From NCBI GenBank assembly GCA_038503075.1, contig JBCAML010000001.1, forward strand, positions 868,001-932,000: a DNA stretch of 64,000 nt, written 5' to 3'. The stretch comes from Gyromitra esculenta. Lineage: Eukaryota > Ascomycota > Pezizomycetes > Pezizales > Discinaceae. The notes below the pieces were generated by a model that saw only the letters and a program-made list of their open reading frames with translations, searched no databases and was not told where the DNA came from. This document shows, in pieces, positions 31,545 through 43,464 of this stretch; positions within the stretch are counted from its first letter, which is position 1, and every line of letters starts with the position of its first letter. The position numbers and the translations under genes are program-made.

Positions 31545-34500
31545 CTACCTCCCCTCCACCCTTCCCAGCACCTCATCCAGTCCTAACGGCACCCACACCT
31601 CCCTATTCTTCCGGTCCTGCGCCCACACCACATCCCCCCTAAAATACACTACACACCCACCGCTCCCGCTCGCGCTCGCCGTGATCCTAAACAGCGGCAC
31701 CCCCGTCGCCTCGTGCGCCTTCCGCAGCGGTATCAACAGCAAATTATGTTCCGCGCACCAGTCCTCAACTGCATCTCTAAACGTCGTCTCTGCCGGTGGT
31801 TCAGCCGCTCCATTCTTCGCCACCGGGGTCGCTTTCTCCTTAACCGGTTTCGCAGGCCCTGCCGCCGGCGGTGCAAGTTTGGTCGCTGCGTCGGCGCCGA
31901 GGTCGAGTGCGCGGTTCATCATGTCGAGTCCTTTGTTGAACCCCGCGCGCACCCCCGGGGAGCTGCGGAGCTCGGCTGGGAATACGTCTTGCCAGAACGT
32001 ATACCATTCCTGGACCTCGACGAAGTTGGGTTCCGAGGTGAGCCATTGGTGTAGAACGTTCAGCCATTTGGGGAAGAACTCGGCTTCGAGGAGCTGGTCG
32101 TATGTAGATACGCGAAAATAGCTCATCCAGCCAAATACTTGCTCTAGCGGTTCTAGGTGCTGGTCTGCCGGGTTCACCTCGAAGTCGGCTCGCAGTCTGA
32201 GTGCTAATCGAGGAAGGAGGTGGCGGATTAGGAGCTTTTCGAGCTCGCCGGGTCCGAACACTTCTTTCCATGCGTCGAGACCCTCTACGGTGCCCTTGGA
32301 AAGATCCCAGGCGTCAAGGACGACACCGAACTTACGGCGTACGTCGCGGAGGAGCTCTTCCATGTGAGTACCAAGGTGGGGGAGCCATTGGAAAACCCAT
32401 GTATGTGGCGGTTGGCGAGACTTGCGGCGTCTACCACCGCGTGGGTTCCAGTCTGAGACGGCGGAACGCAGTTTGGGTAGGATGAGCTGTGTGAGGATGT
32501 TGGCGTGTATGAATGGCGGAAGGATAGAGGTCCAGATATCGAGGAGTGAGAGGATGGGGGCCGGTTTATGAACGTCCCAGTCGTTGTTGATTGCAGAGCG
32601 CACTTTAGGTAGCCAAAGGGAGAAGAGCATGGACTCATAGTGGGTTGTGTATTTGGATTTGGAGATGAACCCGTGGGTAGCGTATTCGGACTCAGCGTCT
32701 TCCTTAGTACGGATATGGAGGATTTTGCGGAGGCGGCGGAAATATTCGAAGAAAAGGAAGGGATCGGAGAGAGGAGACCAAGATATAAGCTCTTGCCGGA
32801 ACTATTTGAAGGTTAGTTAGGCACTTATATATGTAGGGCAAAATAGTAACTTACCAATGGATATAACGCACCAACAGCAACTTCCGATAAATCATGATCA
32901 TCAATCTCATTCTTATATTCCAATTGCAATACCTCAAGTTTCGATACAACCGCTTCAATTGAATCACTCGTAGGACCTAGTGACAAACCCTGTAAACTAT
33001 TCACGACCTCCACCATCCCCTGCAACCTCCGGATCTCCTCCGCCTGTTCATCCAGTTCCGCATTCAATCGCTTCTCTTCCTTCTCAATATACGCCTTCCT
33101 ATCTTCCAATCCCTTCCACTCACCCGCAAAACTCTCCAGGTCCCTCCTCGCCCGCCTTGCAATCTTCATAGACTCATCCTCAACCGACGGACCCATATCC
33201 ATAACCCCCATAGTAGACGTCAACAACTTCGCCTCCTTCCCCGTATAATCCACGATACTCTTTAACGCATTCGGGATCTCAAGACCCTTCACACTAGCCG
33301 AGATCTCATCCGCGGTTCTAAACCTCGTCTTCTCCTTCTTCTTGCCCCTCAGCGGGGTCCCACTAGGCGTATTACCTGTGGAAGGACCTCTCTGTTTCGT
33401 CTTCTTCTTTTTAGCCTCCTCTTCGCTATCTGATACCACCTCTCCCCTAAGCCTCCGCGCACGTTTCGCCTCCGCTCTGGCCGCTGGCGTCATTTCCCGG
33501 ACTGCACCCACACCAGCTCCTTGTGGACGGAGCTTCACTTCGATCGGGTTGAGCATACCCTCGCCGGTTTTACCAAGACCTTGTCCGGGCTGGTATCCCA
33601 TCTTTGCCATCATACGGGCAGCGAAGCTATTCTGGTTTACAGCGGAGGCGGTGGGGGTGCCTTTATTGCCCTTACCCTTGCCCTTGCTGGGTGGTTCGAC
33701 CTGTGTGAAAGATGGACGCACAACCTGGGGCGCCTCGGACGATGCTAGGGGAGTAAAGTCCATGCTCGGCGTATAAGCCGCGTTCGCAGCGGAGGAGGAA
33801 ACAAAGCCTCTACCGAGTGGTGCCTCAAAAGTGACTTCGGGCTGTGGTGAGGGCGCCATGCTAGGGCTTGCAGATGCCTGGAAACCGAGGCCGACGTGCG
33901 CGTCCATAGATGCTGGAGTCGAAGTGCCGGAGTTTTCGCCCGAGTCGGCTTTGGTGAATTTGTTGAAAGCACGACCACCGAGTCCGAGGCGTGGCCGTGA
34001 TTCCGGTTCTTCATCAGCAGTGTCCCAGTCTGAGGCTCTGGAGGCTGCGCCGAGCATTGACGTACTGGGGGCGGCCTTGGTGAATTTACTGAACGAGCGG
34101 CCTCCAAGACCGAGACGGGGTCTTTCGGGTTCGTCTTCGGCTTCCCAGGGCTCAGGTGTGGATGTTGCGCCGAGCATGGCGTTTCCTCGCAGTCCAGCGA
34201 ATCCTGTGACTACGTCCTCTGGATACGCCTCTGCCTCTGCCTGTGCCTCTTCTTCGTCTTCGTCGTCTTCGTCTTCTGCAGGTTCTCCCTGTTTGACGAA
34301 ACCCATCTTCTTCTCCCTCAATCGAGTGCCACTTCTCTTGCCCCCACCCCTACCGAATGACGGGCCATCGTCTTCGCTGTCGCTGCCAAATATGCCGAGC
34401 GCTGCGCTCTCTTTCGTGTTCCTGCCAGTCCGTCGCCGCTTCCGTCTGTGGGCAGCAGAAAACTCGTCACCGGCCTCGTTGGGGTTGGGAAACTCGAGTT

Positions 34501-34561
34501 CATCCTCCTCGCTCGAATCAGAGTCAGAGGAATCGTAGCCGTAGATCTTCCCCTTGCCCAT
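31545..34561 (-). CDS. NTR1: G-patch/GCFC splicing factor, TFIP11/Ntr1 (Spp382) family
   Basis: Two exons, 32855-34561 and 31545-32801, give 987 residues. The N terminus is acidic (DSSDSDSSEEDELEF) with a basic patch (RRKRRRTGR), and it contains the segment PRLGLGGR-F-KFTKA twice. A G-patch domain lies at about residues 305-350 (FAARMMAKMGYQPGQGLGKT). A coiled-coil segment follows near 490-540, then the GCFC domain, crossing the intron at YPL/FRQELISWSPLSDPFLFF. The protein recruits and activates the DEAH helicase Prp43 to take apart the post-splicing lariat spliceosome in the nucleus. Length is slightly above the human homologue because of the low-complexity N-terminal region. It is transcribed divergently from NOP1 over a 381-nt spacer. 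Confidence 0.92.
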
Positions 34562-34942
34562 GTTGGTGAGCTCTGGGTGCTGCTATATGGTGGACGTGGT
34601 GGATGCAGCTGCGACGTTGGAGGTTGAGAGAGCTGCTAGCACTGCAACATCGAGCTAGCCACGTGACAATCTTAGTCATTAAAATCCACTAATTAACCCA
34701 AAGGAGAAGTCTTGGCATTTAGCCCAAAACGGCTCATTTAGCCGCGCGTCCTAATCGGGGCATCGACGAAAAAAGTTTTTGAGCAAACCTGTCGACAACA
34801 TCCGTCTGCTGCAGCTCTTCTTCACCAACACCCACCAACCCTCTCGCCCAATCAGCAGCACCCCCCCATTGACTGTTCGCCTGCTCAATCCCTGATTACA
34901 CAGTCTACCAGCTCTCCCCGGGCTTTTGTTTAATACTAAGAA
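34562..34942. promoter_or_regulatory. Shared bidirectional promoter of NTR1 and NOP1
   Basis: This 381-nt spacer separates two divergent start codons of RNA-processing genes. It contains a CACGTG E-box within CCACGTGACA near 34658, a site for bHLH factors such as Cbf1/Pho4-type proteins in fungi, and a CCGCGCG patch. Co-regulation is inferred from the layout only. Confidence 0.45.
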
Positions 34943-36293
34943 ATGGCTTTCACTCCCGGCGGTGGTAGAGGCAGAGGCGGGGCTAGAGGCGGTGCTCCAA
35001 GAGGCGGTTCTCGTGGTGGTTCACGCGGTGGTTTCGGTGGTGGTTTCGGTGGTGGTGGACGCGGAGGTAGAAATCCCTCTCTTTCTCTCTTTCCCTCTCT
35101 TGTGGTTTTGGTTTTGGTTTTGGTTTAGTCGGTTTATCCTGCTGTGGGGGAATTTCGTGACTTCAGTTTTGGAGGATGATCTTTTTTTTCGCTCGAATTT
35201 TTTCTACATTTTTTTTTCTCGTTACTAACGGCTATTCCTACTTTCCTTCTATCCTTATTCTCCCTATTTTGAACCCCCAGAAAACCCATTGAGATACTCC
35301 AATGCCTTTATTTCCATCTCTTACCCAAAAAAAACCCCCCCCATATCATTGACTCCCCGCTTCTTATCGTATTGAAACATTTTGTTTCACTCCGGTCCAC
35401 ATCTTGCTAACCATCCAGAAGGAGGATCTTCCCGCGGAACACCACGCGGCGGCTTCGGCGGTCGCGGCGGCGCTGGCGGACGTACCCCACGTGGCGGACG
35501 CGGCGGCGCACCCCGTGGAGGGCGTGGTGGTCGCGGCGGCTCAGCCGGCGGAGCCCGTGGCGGAGCCAAAGTGATTGTCGAGCCCCATCGTCACGCGGGT
35601 GTATTCGTAGCGCGCGCAAAGGAGGACATGTTAGTCACCAAGAACCTGTCTCCGGGTGAATCCGTGTACGGCGAAAAACGCATCTCTGTGGACACCCCGT
35701 CGAACAATGCGGACGAGGCAGCCACCAAGATCGAGTACCGCGTCTGGAACCCGTTCAGATCCAAGCTCGCGGCTGGTATCCTGGGTGGCCTTGACGATAT
35801 CTTTATTAAGCCTGGCTCAAAGGTGCTGTATCTCGGCGCGGCGTCTGGAACCAGTGTCTCCCATGTTGCGGACATTGTTGGGCCCACTGGAAACGTGTTT
35901 GCGGTCGAGTTCTCGCATCGCTCGGGTCGTGACCTGATTAATATGGCGAAGAAGCGGACGAACGTCATCCCCATCATCGAGGACGCTCGTCACCCAATGA
36001 AGTACCGTATGCTCGTCGGCATGGTCGATGTGGTATTCGCAGACGTTGCCCAGCCCGATCAAGCCCGTATCGTCGGCCTGAACTGCCATTTGTTCCTGAA
36101 GGAACAGGGCGGCGTGTTGGTCTCCGTCAAAGCGAACTGTATCGATTCAACCGCGGCCCCTGAAGCCGTGTTTGCCAGAGAGGTGCAGAAGATGAGGGAA
36201 GAGAGGATTAAGCCGCTTGAACAGCTGACTTTGGGTATGATTGATCCTCCCCCCCCCATGCGAGAAAACTGGACTAATGGGCTATCTGGATAG
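34943..36293 (+). CDS. NOP1: Fibrillarin, box C/D snoRNP 2'-O-methyltransferase
   Basis: Two exons, 34943-35066 and 35419-36293, encode 332 residues. The N-terminal 95 residues are a glycine/arginine-rich (GAR) domain, split by the intron in phase 1. The methyltransferase domain follows with all S-adenosylmethionine motifs visible: [50 protein letters not shown] and [12 protein letters not shown]. The enzyme methylates ribose in pre-rRNA and glutamine of histone H2A in the nucleolus. The intron is 352 nt, long for this genome, and holds an inner set of splice signals (see findings). A repeated GGTTTT stretch near 35105 follows the donor. Confidence 0.97.
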
Positions 36294-39200
36294 AACCGTT
36301 CGAGAGGGATCATTGTATGGTTGTTGGTCGTTATATCCGTTCTCAGTCTTAAAATCTCAGGTTTAGGTGTTAATTTTGTGTACGTGGGATGAATCAAGTT
36401 TTTTTGTTGTACAACTTACTTTTTTTTACCTTGTGGAAATGCCAAAAAAAGAATGGGTGAGTTGAAATGATGCGGGGAGGTGAATATTTATCGCGGGGGG
36501 AAGGGAGAGGGAGAAAAATGAAGAATGAATAATTTGGTGTTTTCAGTCTTGTTTTCATTGTTTTCGTTGGAATATCAAACAATATGAACGGTACGTCTAT
36601 GGGGCAGAGAGAGAAGGGCGAAGCTAGAGGGCGTGTGTGAAGCTGAAGTTGAAGATGGAGATGAGGAAAAGAAAAAGAAAAGTTACGAAGGAATTGTGTT
36701 TTTTGTGTTTTATTTTTACTGTCCCCATCTGCACTGTATATACTCTCTTTGCGTTTTTTTTCATGTTTTTATGTATCTGTTCTTGGAATTTCTTTTTTTT
36801 TTCTCCGCTGCTATTCTACTTTACGCTGAAGAGAGAAAGAAAAAAAAAGGTATTGCTTCTTACTTTGCGCACGCGACACGTTACACCACGAGCGCAGTTT
36901 CGAAAGGCTGAGTACAATCCTATCCTGGCTACTCAGAACCTCTCTTGCATATGATGCAATACTGCATTTTTATCATTCGGGTGGGTTACTTATCCCCCTT
37001 CCCCCGCAGCGCTAACCAGCATATATTTAAGGCGAGATGGTCGCTGAGTAGAGTAGAGTGCACATACATATTCCACGCCGCCTAGTTAGCAACACTGCAT
37101 TCCGTGGATCATGCATCCTATGGAGGAAACTATAATCAAGGAAACACATCATGTAGTACCACCCACTTTTTTCCTTTTTTCCTTTTTTGGAGCAGAGCAT
37201 GAAAAGCATATCGTGCATATTACGGTAATGTATATCGGGGTTAGGAAAAGCCACCACTTTAAATTTTTGGGGGTGGTGGAGAGTTGTGGAGGGTTGAGGG
37301 TGGACTAGTGCACGGCAGTTGCTTTTCTACCAGGGCTGTACTCTACTGTGCTAGTCACGCAAACCTTAAAAAGAGCGACACTCTACATCACTCCTTACTT
37401 CGTTCGGCTTACGTATGGAGCTGTATGGAATACAGCCGTTGTTCTCGCAAATCTGTGCTACCACGCCGCTGGCGGTAGGGAGGACGTACACTGTGATAGT
37501 CTGCCTTCACCCATGGTGCACTTCTTGCCCTTTTTTGTTTAGCTGTGTCAGCGAGCCTAGTGTTGATCTCGGGAGTGGGGAATGCAGGTTGTGCTCGAGG
37601 TGGTAGCTTCGTGACACGGATGATTCACATCAGGAATTCTTTTTTGGCGCAGTCAGCAACGTTAGGACTTGCGAGAACGAGGATACCTGGGGGGGGAGGG
37701 ATGGGCGGGCGGGCGGGGAGCTGCATATGCTGAGGTTGAGTTGAAGCTTTTTTGTGAGGGTTTTGATTCAGTGGATGGGTTTTTGGAGTCGAGGGGGCAG
37801 TCAGTAGAGAAATGGGTTAGAGCGTGTAACCCGGATTATAATTAGCATGCGAAGAGTGGCTTTCTTTATGAGGGTTTAATGGACGAAAAAACAACACGAT
37901 GGGAATGGAAGATGGGAGAACGAGACCAAATACGGGGTTATAGCAGGCCTAGGCTACAGCCAACATTGCGTCTGGGAAATGGTTAACCCAACTGACGTAG
38001 AAATAAACTCTTCAGCCGTTCCCAACAGTTGATCCCCACCATAGACGCTGTATCGGAATAGTACCAAGGTTGTGCGGCTGGAGACCGGCGGTTCCCCGGC
38101 ACGCCATCGAGTGATGTCTGATGATTGGCGTGATACGTGTAGGTGAGACACCAAGCACGCACGTTGCCCAGAAAAACAAAAAGGGAGAAGCACAAGAAAA
38201 GAAGAAAAAGATAGACCTACGCGACGTAATAGCGAGAAGCTTAACTCTCTCAGAGCAGCCAATCAGCGATATCGCCCGCTTGGAGGATCCCATCGCGGGA
38301 TGCGATTTGACACATACGGCTGTGTAATTGATGCTGGTTTAGTGTTCACTATCATCGTCCCATGAGATCTCCCATTGGGTCTTTTCTCCACACCCGCTTT
38401 TCAATTCTATTCAAAACAATCGTTTGGGGGCAATCCTCTCCAATCGTGTGGGGCAGTTTGATTGACACGTGTCTTGTCCGATTTATACTCCCAGCCGTGT
38501 TGGGAACGAAACGCAGTTTACAAGAGTTTTCAGGGCTGGGCGGCGCCGCCGCCTTGTCGTCGGTATTCAGCAAGCTTTTTCTATTTAACGAGTCCCTGTC
38601 TATCGACTTGGCGAAGGTCTTGGAAGTTCAACATCCTATACCCACCTCACGTCCTGGCTACCGAGTTTACGATACCTCCAGTTGGGCTTGGGAAGACCAA
38701 CCTCCTATATACTCGTCCGAATATTGATTATTAGATGGCTGCTGTCTTGTTGTAATGTAAGTATTCGGATGGTGGGGAAGTCCAGTCGAGAGCCTCAAGG
38801 AACCTCAGCTCCCAGTGACGGGCTATAGAAATGTTCTCTATTGATAAGTTTGGCGTCTCTCTGGCTTGATTAGTTATCATCGGTTATGTTGGAAGAAAAG
38901 CCAGCGCTCGCCATACAAGACGATATTTATCATTGACGACCAGCTCAACACTACGAGATACATGGGAATACACGTAAATGGACGCCTGAGATAACGAAGA
39001 TAACCGCTGGTATAACTCGGCTCGTCCAACCCCTTCTCTCAGCTGTGCGGGGTATATTTCTCTGTTGCCATGGACACAGCATAGAGCCATTCATCCGCGA
39101 CCCCTTCCAGTACCCAAATCAAATCAAATCAAATCAAATCCCCCCCCGACATAAACCCTCAACTCTCAGCCCTGTATTTTTACCAGTACTGCAGCATATA

Positions 39201-39378
39201 TTCATCCTTACCTGGCTCGATTAATAATATCAATCTCTATATACTATAACAACCCTCGACAAAATATTACCCCCATCTCGCCTATCCCGTCCATCCACCC
39301 ATCCACCCATCCACCCACCCACCAATCAATTTTTTTTTAAAAAAAAAGAAAAGGGGGTCCGAAAAATAAATAATAATA
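36294..39378. other. 3-kb intergenic stretch, no convincing gene
   Basis: This holds the 3' flank of NOP1, T-rich stretches at 36700-36810, and many short frames on both strands. The longest is 38362-38727 (121 residues, no recognisable features), which I do not call. A five-fold AAATC repeat (about 39115-39140) and CCATCCAC repeats (about 39290-39320) lie just upstream of the next gene. Confidence 0.4.
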
Positions 39379-40442
39379 ATGGGCCAAACAATCTCGCGCG
39401 TCCCCGAACGGGTCGACCAAATTAAATCAAAAATCAAAAACCGGCGCAACCGCGGCCCGCGTATAAAACGGACCGAGAAGACCACCGCCTGCATCGACGC
39501 CGACTTCCAGCTCCGCCAGCAATGCGCCTGGAAGGGCAAACCCGAGATCCTCAAATCCACCTCTCTGCAACAGCAGCAACAACAGCAGCAACAGCAACAT
39601 CAGCGCCCTGATTTCGTCAACGATGTCTCGTTCGCGTACATCCCCCAGATGCGCATGGATATCATGCCGTACCGCGTCCTCAAGATCCCGTACGCTGTCG
39701 CTAATTCTAACAATATCTGTAAGCTCTACCATGAAATGTGCCAGCGCATCTACGCGTACGACCAGGCGAACAAACTGGCCAGACCGGACGATAAGGAGGC
39801 CGATATATGTCTGTGGATTAAACCGTACGCTGAGATACGGGTTGAACGGAATATGCATGGCGTCGAGGTCCGGAGGTGCATCAAGGGCACGGTCGGAGCT
39901 ACTAGACTAAAGAACAGGACGCTGTTCATCAAGTGGATGTTGGAGAATAGCGATTGGCAGGAACAGCTGGCGAGCAATTTTTGGAATCTGCCGAAACATG
40001 GTGTTGGGAGAGACGTCACGCTACCGTGGTTTTCGCTGGAGGTGGAGTATAAACCTAGTACGTATCTATATTTCGTTTGCTATTTTGGAGGGAGGGAGGG
40101 AGTTTGGGTATGCTAGGATGGTACTTACGGTCGCGTAAAGATGGGAGAAAAAAGCTATTCGAAGCCCACAGGAACGAATTTGGCGCTCGCGAAATTACGT
40201 TCGATATGTTTCATCCGCCGAAAGTCGTCGTCGAACATCAAGAATATTTGGTCACAGACGGAGAAGTGGTGGTTGAAGCCGAAGGCATAGTCATCCAAGA
40301 TGGAGATGTCGTGGTTGAGGCTGGGAGAATCGTTATCGAAGACCGAGAGACGGTGGTCGAGGCCGAAGAGGTCGTCGCAACCGACGGAGAAACAGTAGTC
40401 GAGTTCGGAGGAATCACCATCGAAAGCGCTAGACGGCCTTGA
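39379..40442 (+). CDS. Hypothetical protein with N-myristoylation-type start and 14-residue C-terminal repeats
   Basis: Two exons, 39379-40057 and 40141-40442, give 326 residues with phase preserved (junction YKP-N-GRKKLFEAH). The start MGQTISRVPERV fits an N-myristoylation signal: Gly2, a small uncharged residue (Ser) at position 6, and basic residues soon after. A basic segment (KIKNRRNRGPRIKR) follows, and together these suggest membrane association. A glutamine run lies near residue 65. A folded middle portion contains ICLWIKPYAEIRVERNMHGV and WFSLEVEYKP. The C terminus has four tandem units of 14 residues with alternating valines (VVVEAEGIVIQDGD, VVVEAGRIVIEDRE and so on). I do not recognise a family; the function is unknown. 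Confidence 0.7.
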
Positions 40443-42149
40443 CGAATGGCTGAAGTTTGGGTTATTTAGAAATCCGTTAACAAGGCTTTTCCTTTCTCTC
40501 TCTCTTTCCTTCTTTTCTAATTTCCTTTTTTCTCTCAGAGTGAACGGCATCGGGTCTCAATTTTGGAGTTTGGATTTCTCTTTTTTTGGGGTACCTTTTT
40601 CTCGGGTGTTAAATTTATTCAGGGTTCTTGGGATTATTAGGGTCGGGATTACGATCATTATAGTCTGGCTAAGCAGATTCGTCTACCGCAGCTGTACTAT
40701 GAATTACTTTCTTTTGTTTTAGTTACGAATCTGGTAACAGGCGCACGTTGGTTTGTTTGGTTTGGTTAGTGGGGCCCAGGGCAATTGTTGCTTTTCCTAA
40801 GCTTCTAGCATTTCTGTTACGTAATTTACAGACGCTTAAACGCTTTCTTATGTGAGAATTTCACGGCCACTAGTTGGTTTCTAGGTTATCTTTTTTATTT
40901 ATGTGCAGCATGTTTTAGGTCGTAGTGTTCACCGCTCATAGTGTATCACTCGTAATACGCAATCGTCTGATATTCTCGACCATCTAGTTAAGGTTGTATT
41001 GCGGTGTACTACGTCTTTGACTGCATGCTCTCCAATCCCAGAAGTGAGTAGCGTGGGTAGCGTCGTAATAAGTCTTGGTTCAGTACGTGCCGTCACCCCT
41101 GGACCATGCGTGATGTATGATTGGCCACTGCTATCCGGTGCTAACTCGACGCTATGAATATCGCAACGTCCATTTCAATCGAGAGCTATCTCTATCTGTC
41201 TACAATCCAAGCGCTTACTGTAGTGAAAGCAGCGTGACAGTCGTGTCTATGATAGTTGGCCTATGCAATATGGCTACTAACACCATCAGAGGCATGGGAT
41301 TGTTGTACAAGACAACTAAATACAGTAGAAACGGACTCTAGGTAGTACTAAGGACCACTCAATTACTACCGACGTTGATCTTACTACATTTAACCAATCG
41401 CATAGTTGCCAAGAAAGTCGATGGCTTGGTAGACATTGGCAGACATTGGCAGTGCCAAGATGGTTGAAACCTCACGAGTGAGATGAGATGGGTTGAAATA
41501 GTATGTATTGATTCTTATTACAGGTCGGACCGCTACAGAAAACAGCGGGAGAATGATGGAGGAGGAGATAGGAAGTGGGGGTAATTGGTGATATGGATCG
41601 ATTTGCGAAAAACGAGATGAAGGGGAGGTTAAGAGAAATAGCGGGGTGAGGTAGGGAGAAAGCGAAACACAGCCCTGAAGTGCCCGTGGACGAGGCCAGG
41701 CACAAGTAGACAAGTGGATAGAAAATAGAAAACATCGAGCGGGCAGACGGAAGGAGGAACAAGTAATAAGATGGATGGATAGACGAGCAAACTAGTGATG
41801 TTGACGAACCTACCAAAAGACTCGAGTCGACTCAACTCGCGGAGACATAGGCTCGGGTTGCTAGAAATTTCCAAGTAGACCTGAGTTTAATCTCGATCTC
41901 GGAGTGGGAGGAAGTGGGTATAGGTAAGGCGTAAACGGTTTCTCATGGCAATTATAATAATCCAACACGGAGCACATATACATGTAGCGTAACTGCTCAA
42001 AACAAAATTCGTAGTCTACAAGACATCGCAATTCTCAAGACAATGATAATAAATATACATTTATGCATGCTGAAGTTCGAGCACAAAGCTCGGCTCGTTG
42101 ACATTACTGGAGTAAATAAATAGACAAGATAAAGAGAGGGAAGATAAAC
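40443..42149. other. Intergenic, no gene seen
   Basis: This holds the 3' flank of the previous gene and AT-rich spacer. A twelve-base duplication (AGACATTGGC twice) lies near 41430-41450 and a TACATGTA at 41979-41986. Short frames have no features. Confidence 0.4.
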
Positions 42150-42745
42150 AGAACAAAAACCGAGAAAGACAAAAGAAACGAAAAAAGAAAAGCAAAAGAG
42201 GAGAAACATACCTTTAAACTAAAGCCAAACCTCCACCAAGCAGAAGAAGAAGAAGAAGATACCACGACCGGAATACAAAACCAAAACCAGGAGGAGTGGA
42301 GAGTCTTACTGTAAAATCCCTGTGTAAAGCACGATTGACCCCGGTGGCCGCTGTAGATTAGTCTCGGTCTTATATCCTGGCCTTGAGCAGGGAGTCCCGT
42401 CCGTTTGTTTACATTTTTACATTGCTCCCGGTGGAGCGCTGCGAAGATTAGTCTCGGTCCTATACCCTGACCTTGTGCAGGCATGCCGCGGGGGGGCGCC
42501 TAAAGAAATAACGCATTAGCCATCTGTTTTTGAAATGAAACAAGATGGTCACGGTATTCTTCTTCTTCTTCTGTTTGATGGCCGTTTGATTAGGAGTTGA
42601 TGGAGAGGAGAGGAAGGAGAGAAAAGGTGGCAGAGATGATTGAGAGAGGATGGTTGTGGATGGAAGATGAATGGAGAGAAAGAAGAGAGATAGGAGGAGC
42701 CTATTTAAAGGGAAATGGCGTCGGCGAAATATTATCTGCCAAGCG
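42150..42745 (-). repeat. Dispersed exon-like repeat, copy 2
   Basis: This is a full-length copy on the minus strand. From 42745 down it has a CGCCGAC...TTTAAAT box, a long pyrimidine-rich stretch, AAGAAGAAGAAGAA, then a GCTAATG branch-like site and TTTCTTTAG acceptor ending at 42500. A 288-nt exon-like body spans 42499 to 42212, followed by a donor AAAG|GTATGT. The body carries the internal duplicated block and reads openly as a peptide with the motif KRTGLPAQGQDIRPRL followed by YSGHRGQSCF and QGFYSK, the same as copy 3. No known protein is recognised. Confidence 0.78.
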
Positions 42746-43464
42746 GGTAACTTTGATGTGGAGTTTCTTGGCTCCCATCAATCCCATAGAATGGTGGACG
42801 GTGGTTAGTGAAGCCCGTCTTCTCAAAAGTCCTTGGCATAAATGGGGGATTGAATTTTGCGCACGTTCAAGATATCTTGGATGATAATAAAAGTGGGATA
42901 TATTGCGGGGACACTGTGGGGACAGATTTGTTTCGTCGGATTAAAAGAGAGGAATACACATATTCATATCGCGGCATTCGTGCCCTTAGCCATCAGTGGC
43001 TACAGCACGTTCGACTTAACCTAACTTAAATACTTGCACGAAGAATAAATTCTGCTGCATTGACATATCCCTTCACGTAATGGCATCCTAGAGACAATAT
43101 CTACTACCAATCGTGTCACTGGCTAGCGGCATAGCTCATCACTCGGGGCGGTCGTCGCTGTTTTTGAGCGTGTGTTTTTGTTTTTTGTTTTAACTCATTA
43201 ATTATATTGAGCGTGCGTTTTGTTTATTGCTACATAGCTATGAACCTATTTGTGTATGGGGGTCTTTTGGTTATGGTGCTCGTTTTCGAAAATATAGTCC
43301 AGCGATCGCGATATATGACACTGAATTTCTTGGAACCCACGAGCGAACCAATAAACCTTTACACACGTACAGGATAGTACGAATATCGCGCCAATGGTAG
43401 AATGTAAGAAATTACTACAGTACAGTATAACGCATCTTCCCTTAAAAAAAAAACCAGCGCTTTT
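42746..43464. other. Intergenic, no gene seen
   Basis: This AT-rich spacer lies between the repeat and the 3' end of NOC2. No coding or RNA feature was seen. Confidence 0.4.

Noticed and set aside
33831..34538. 235-residue plus-strand open frame
   Set aside because: It is the antisense shadow of the NTR1 acidic and serine-rich N terminus.
35067..35418. A box C/D snoRNA inside the NOP1 intron
   Set aside because: A GATGAT string is present, but no proper C box with a matching CTGA D box and terminal stem could be found.
38352..38734. Overlapping frames of about 73-121 residues on both strands
   Set aside because: They occupy the same bases on several frames with no recognisable family.
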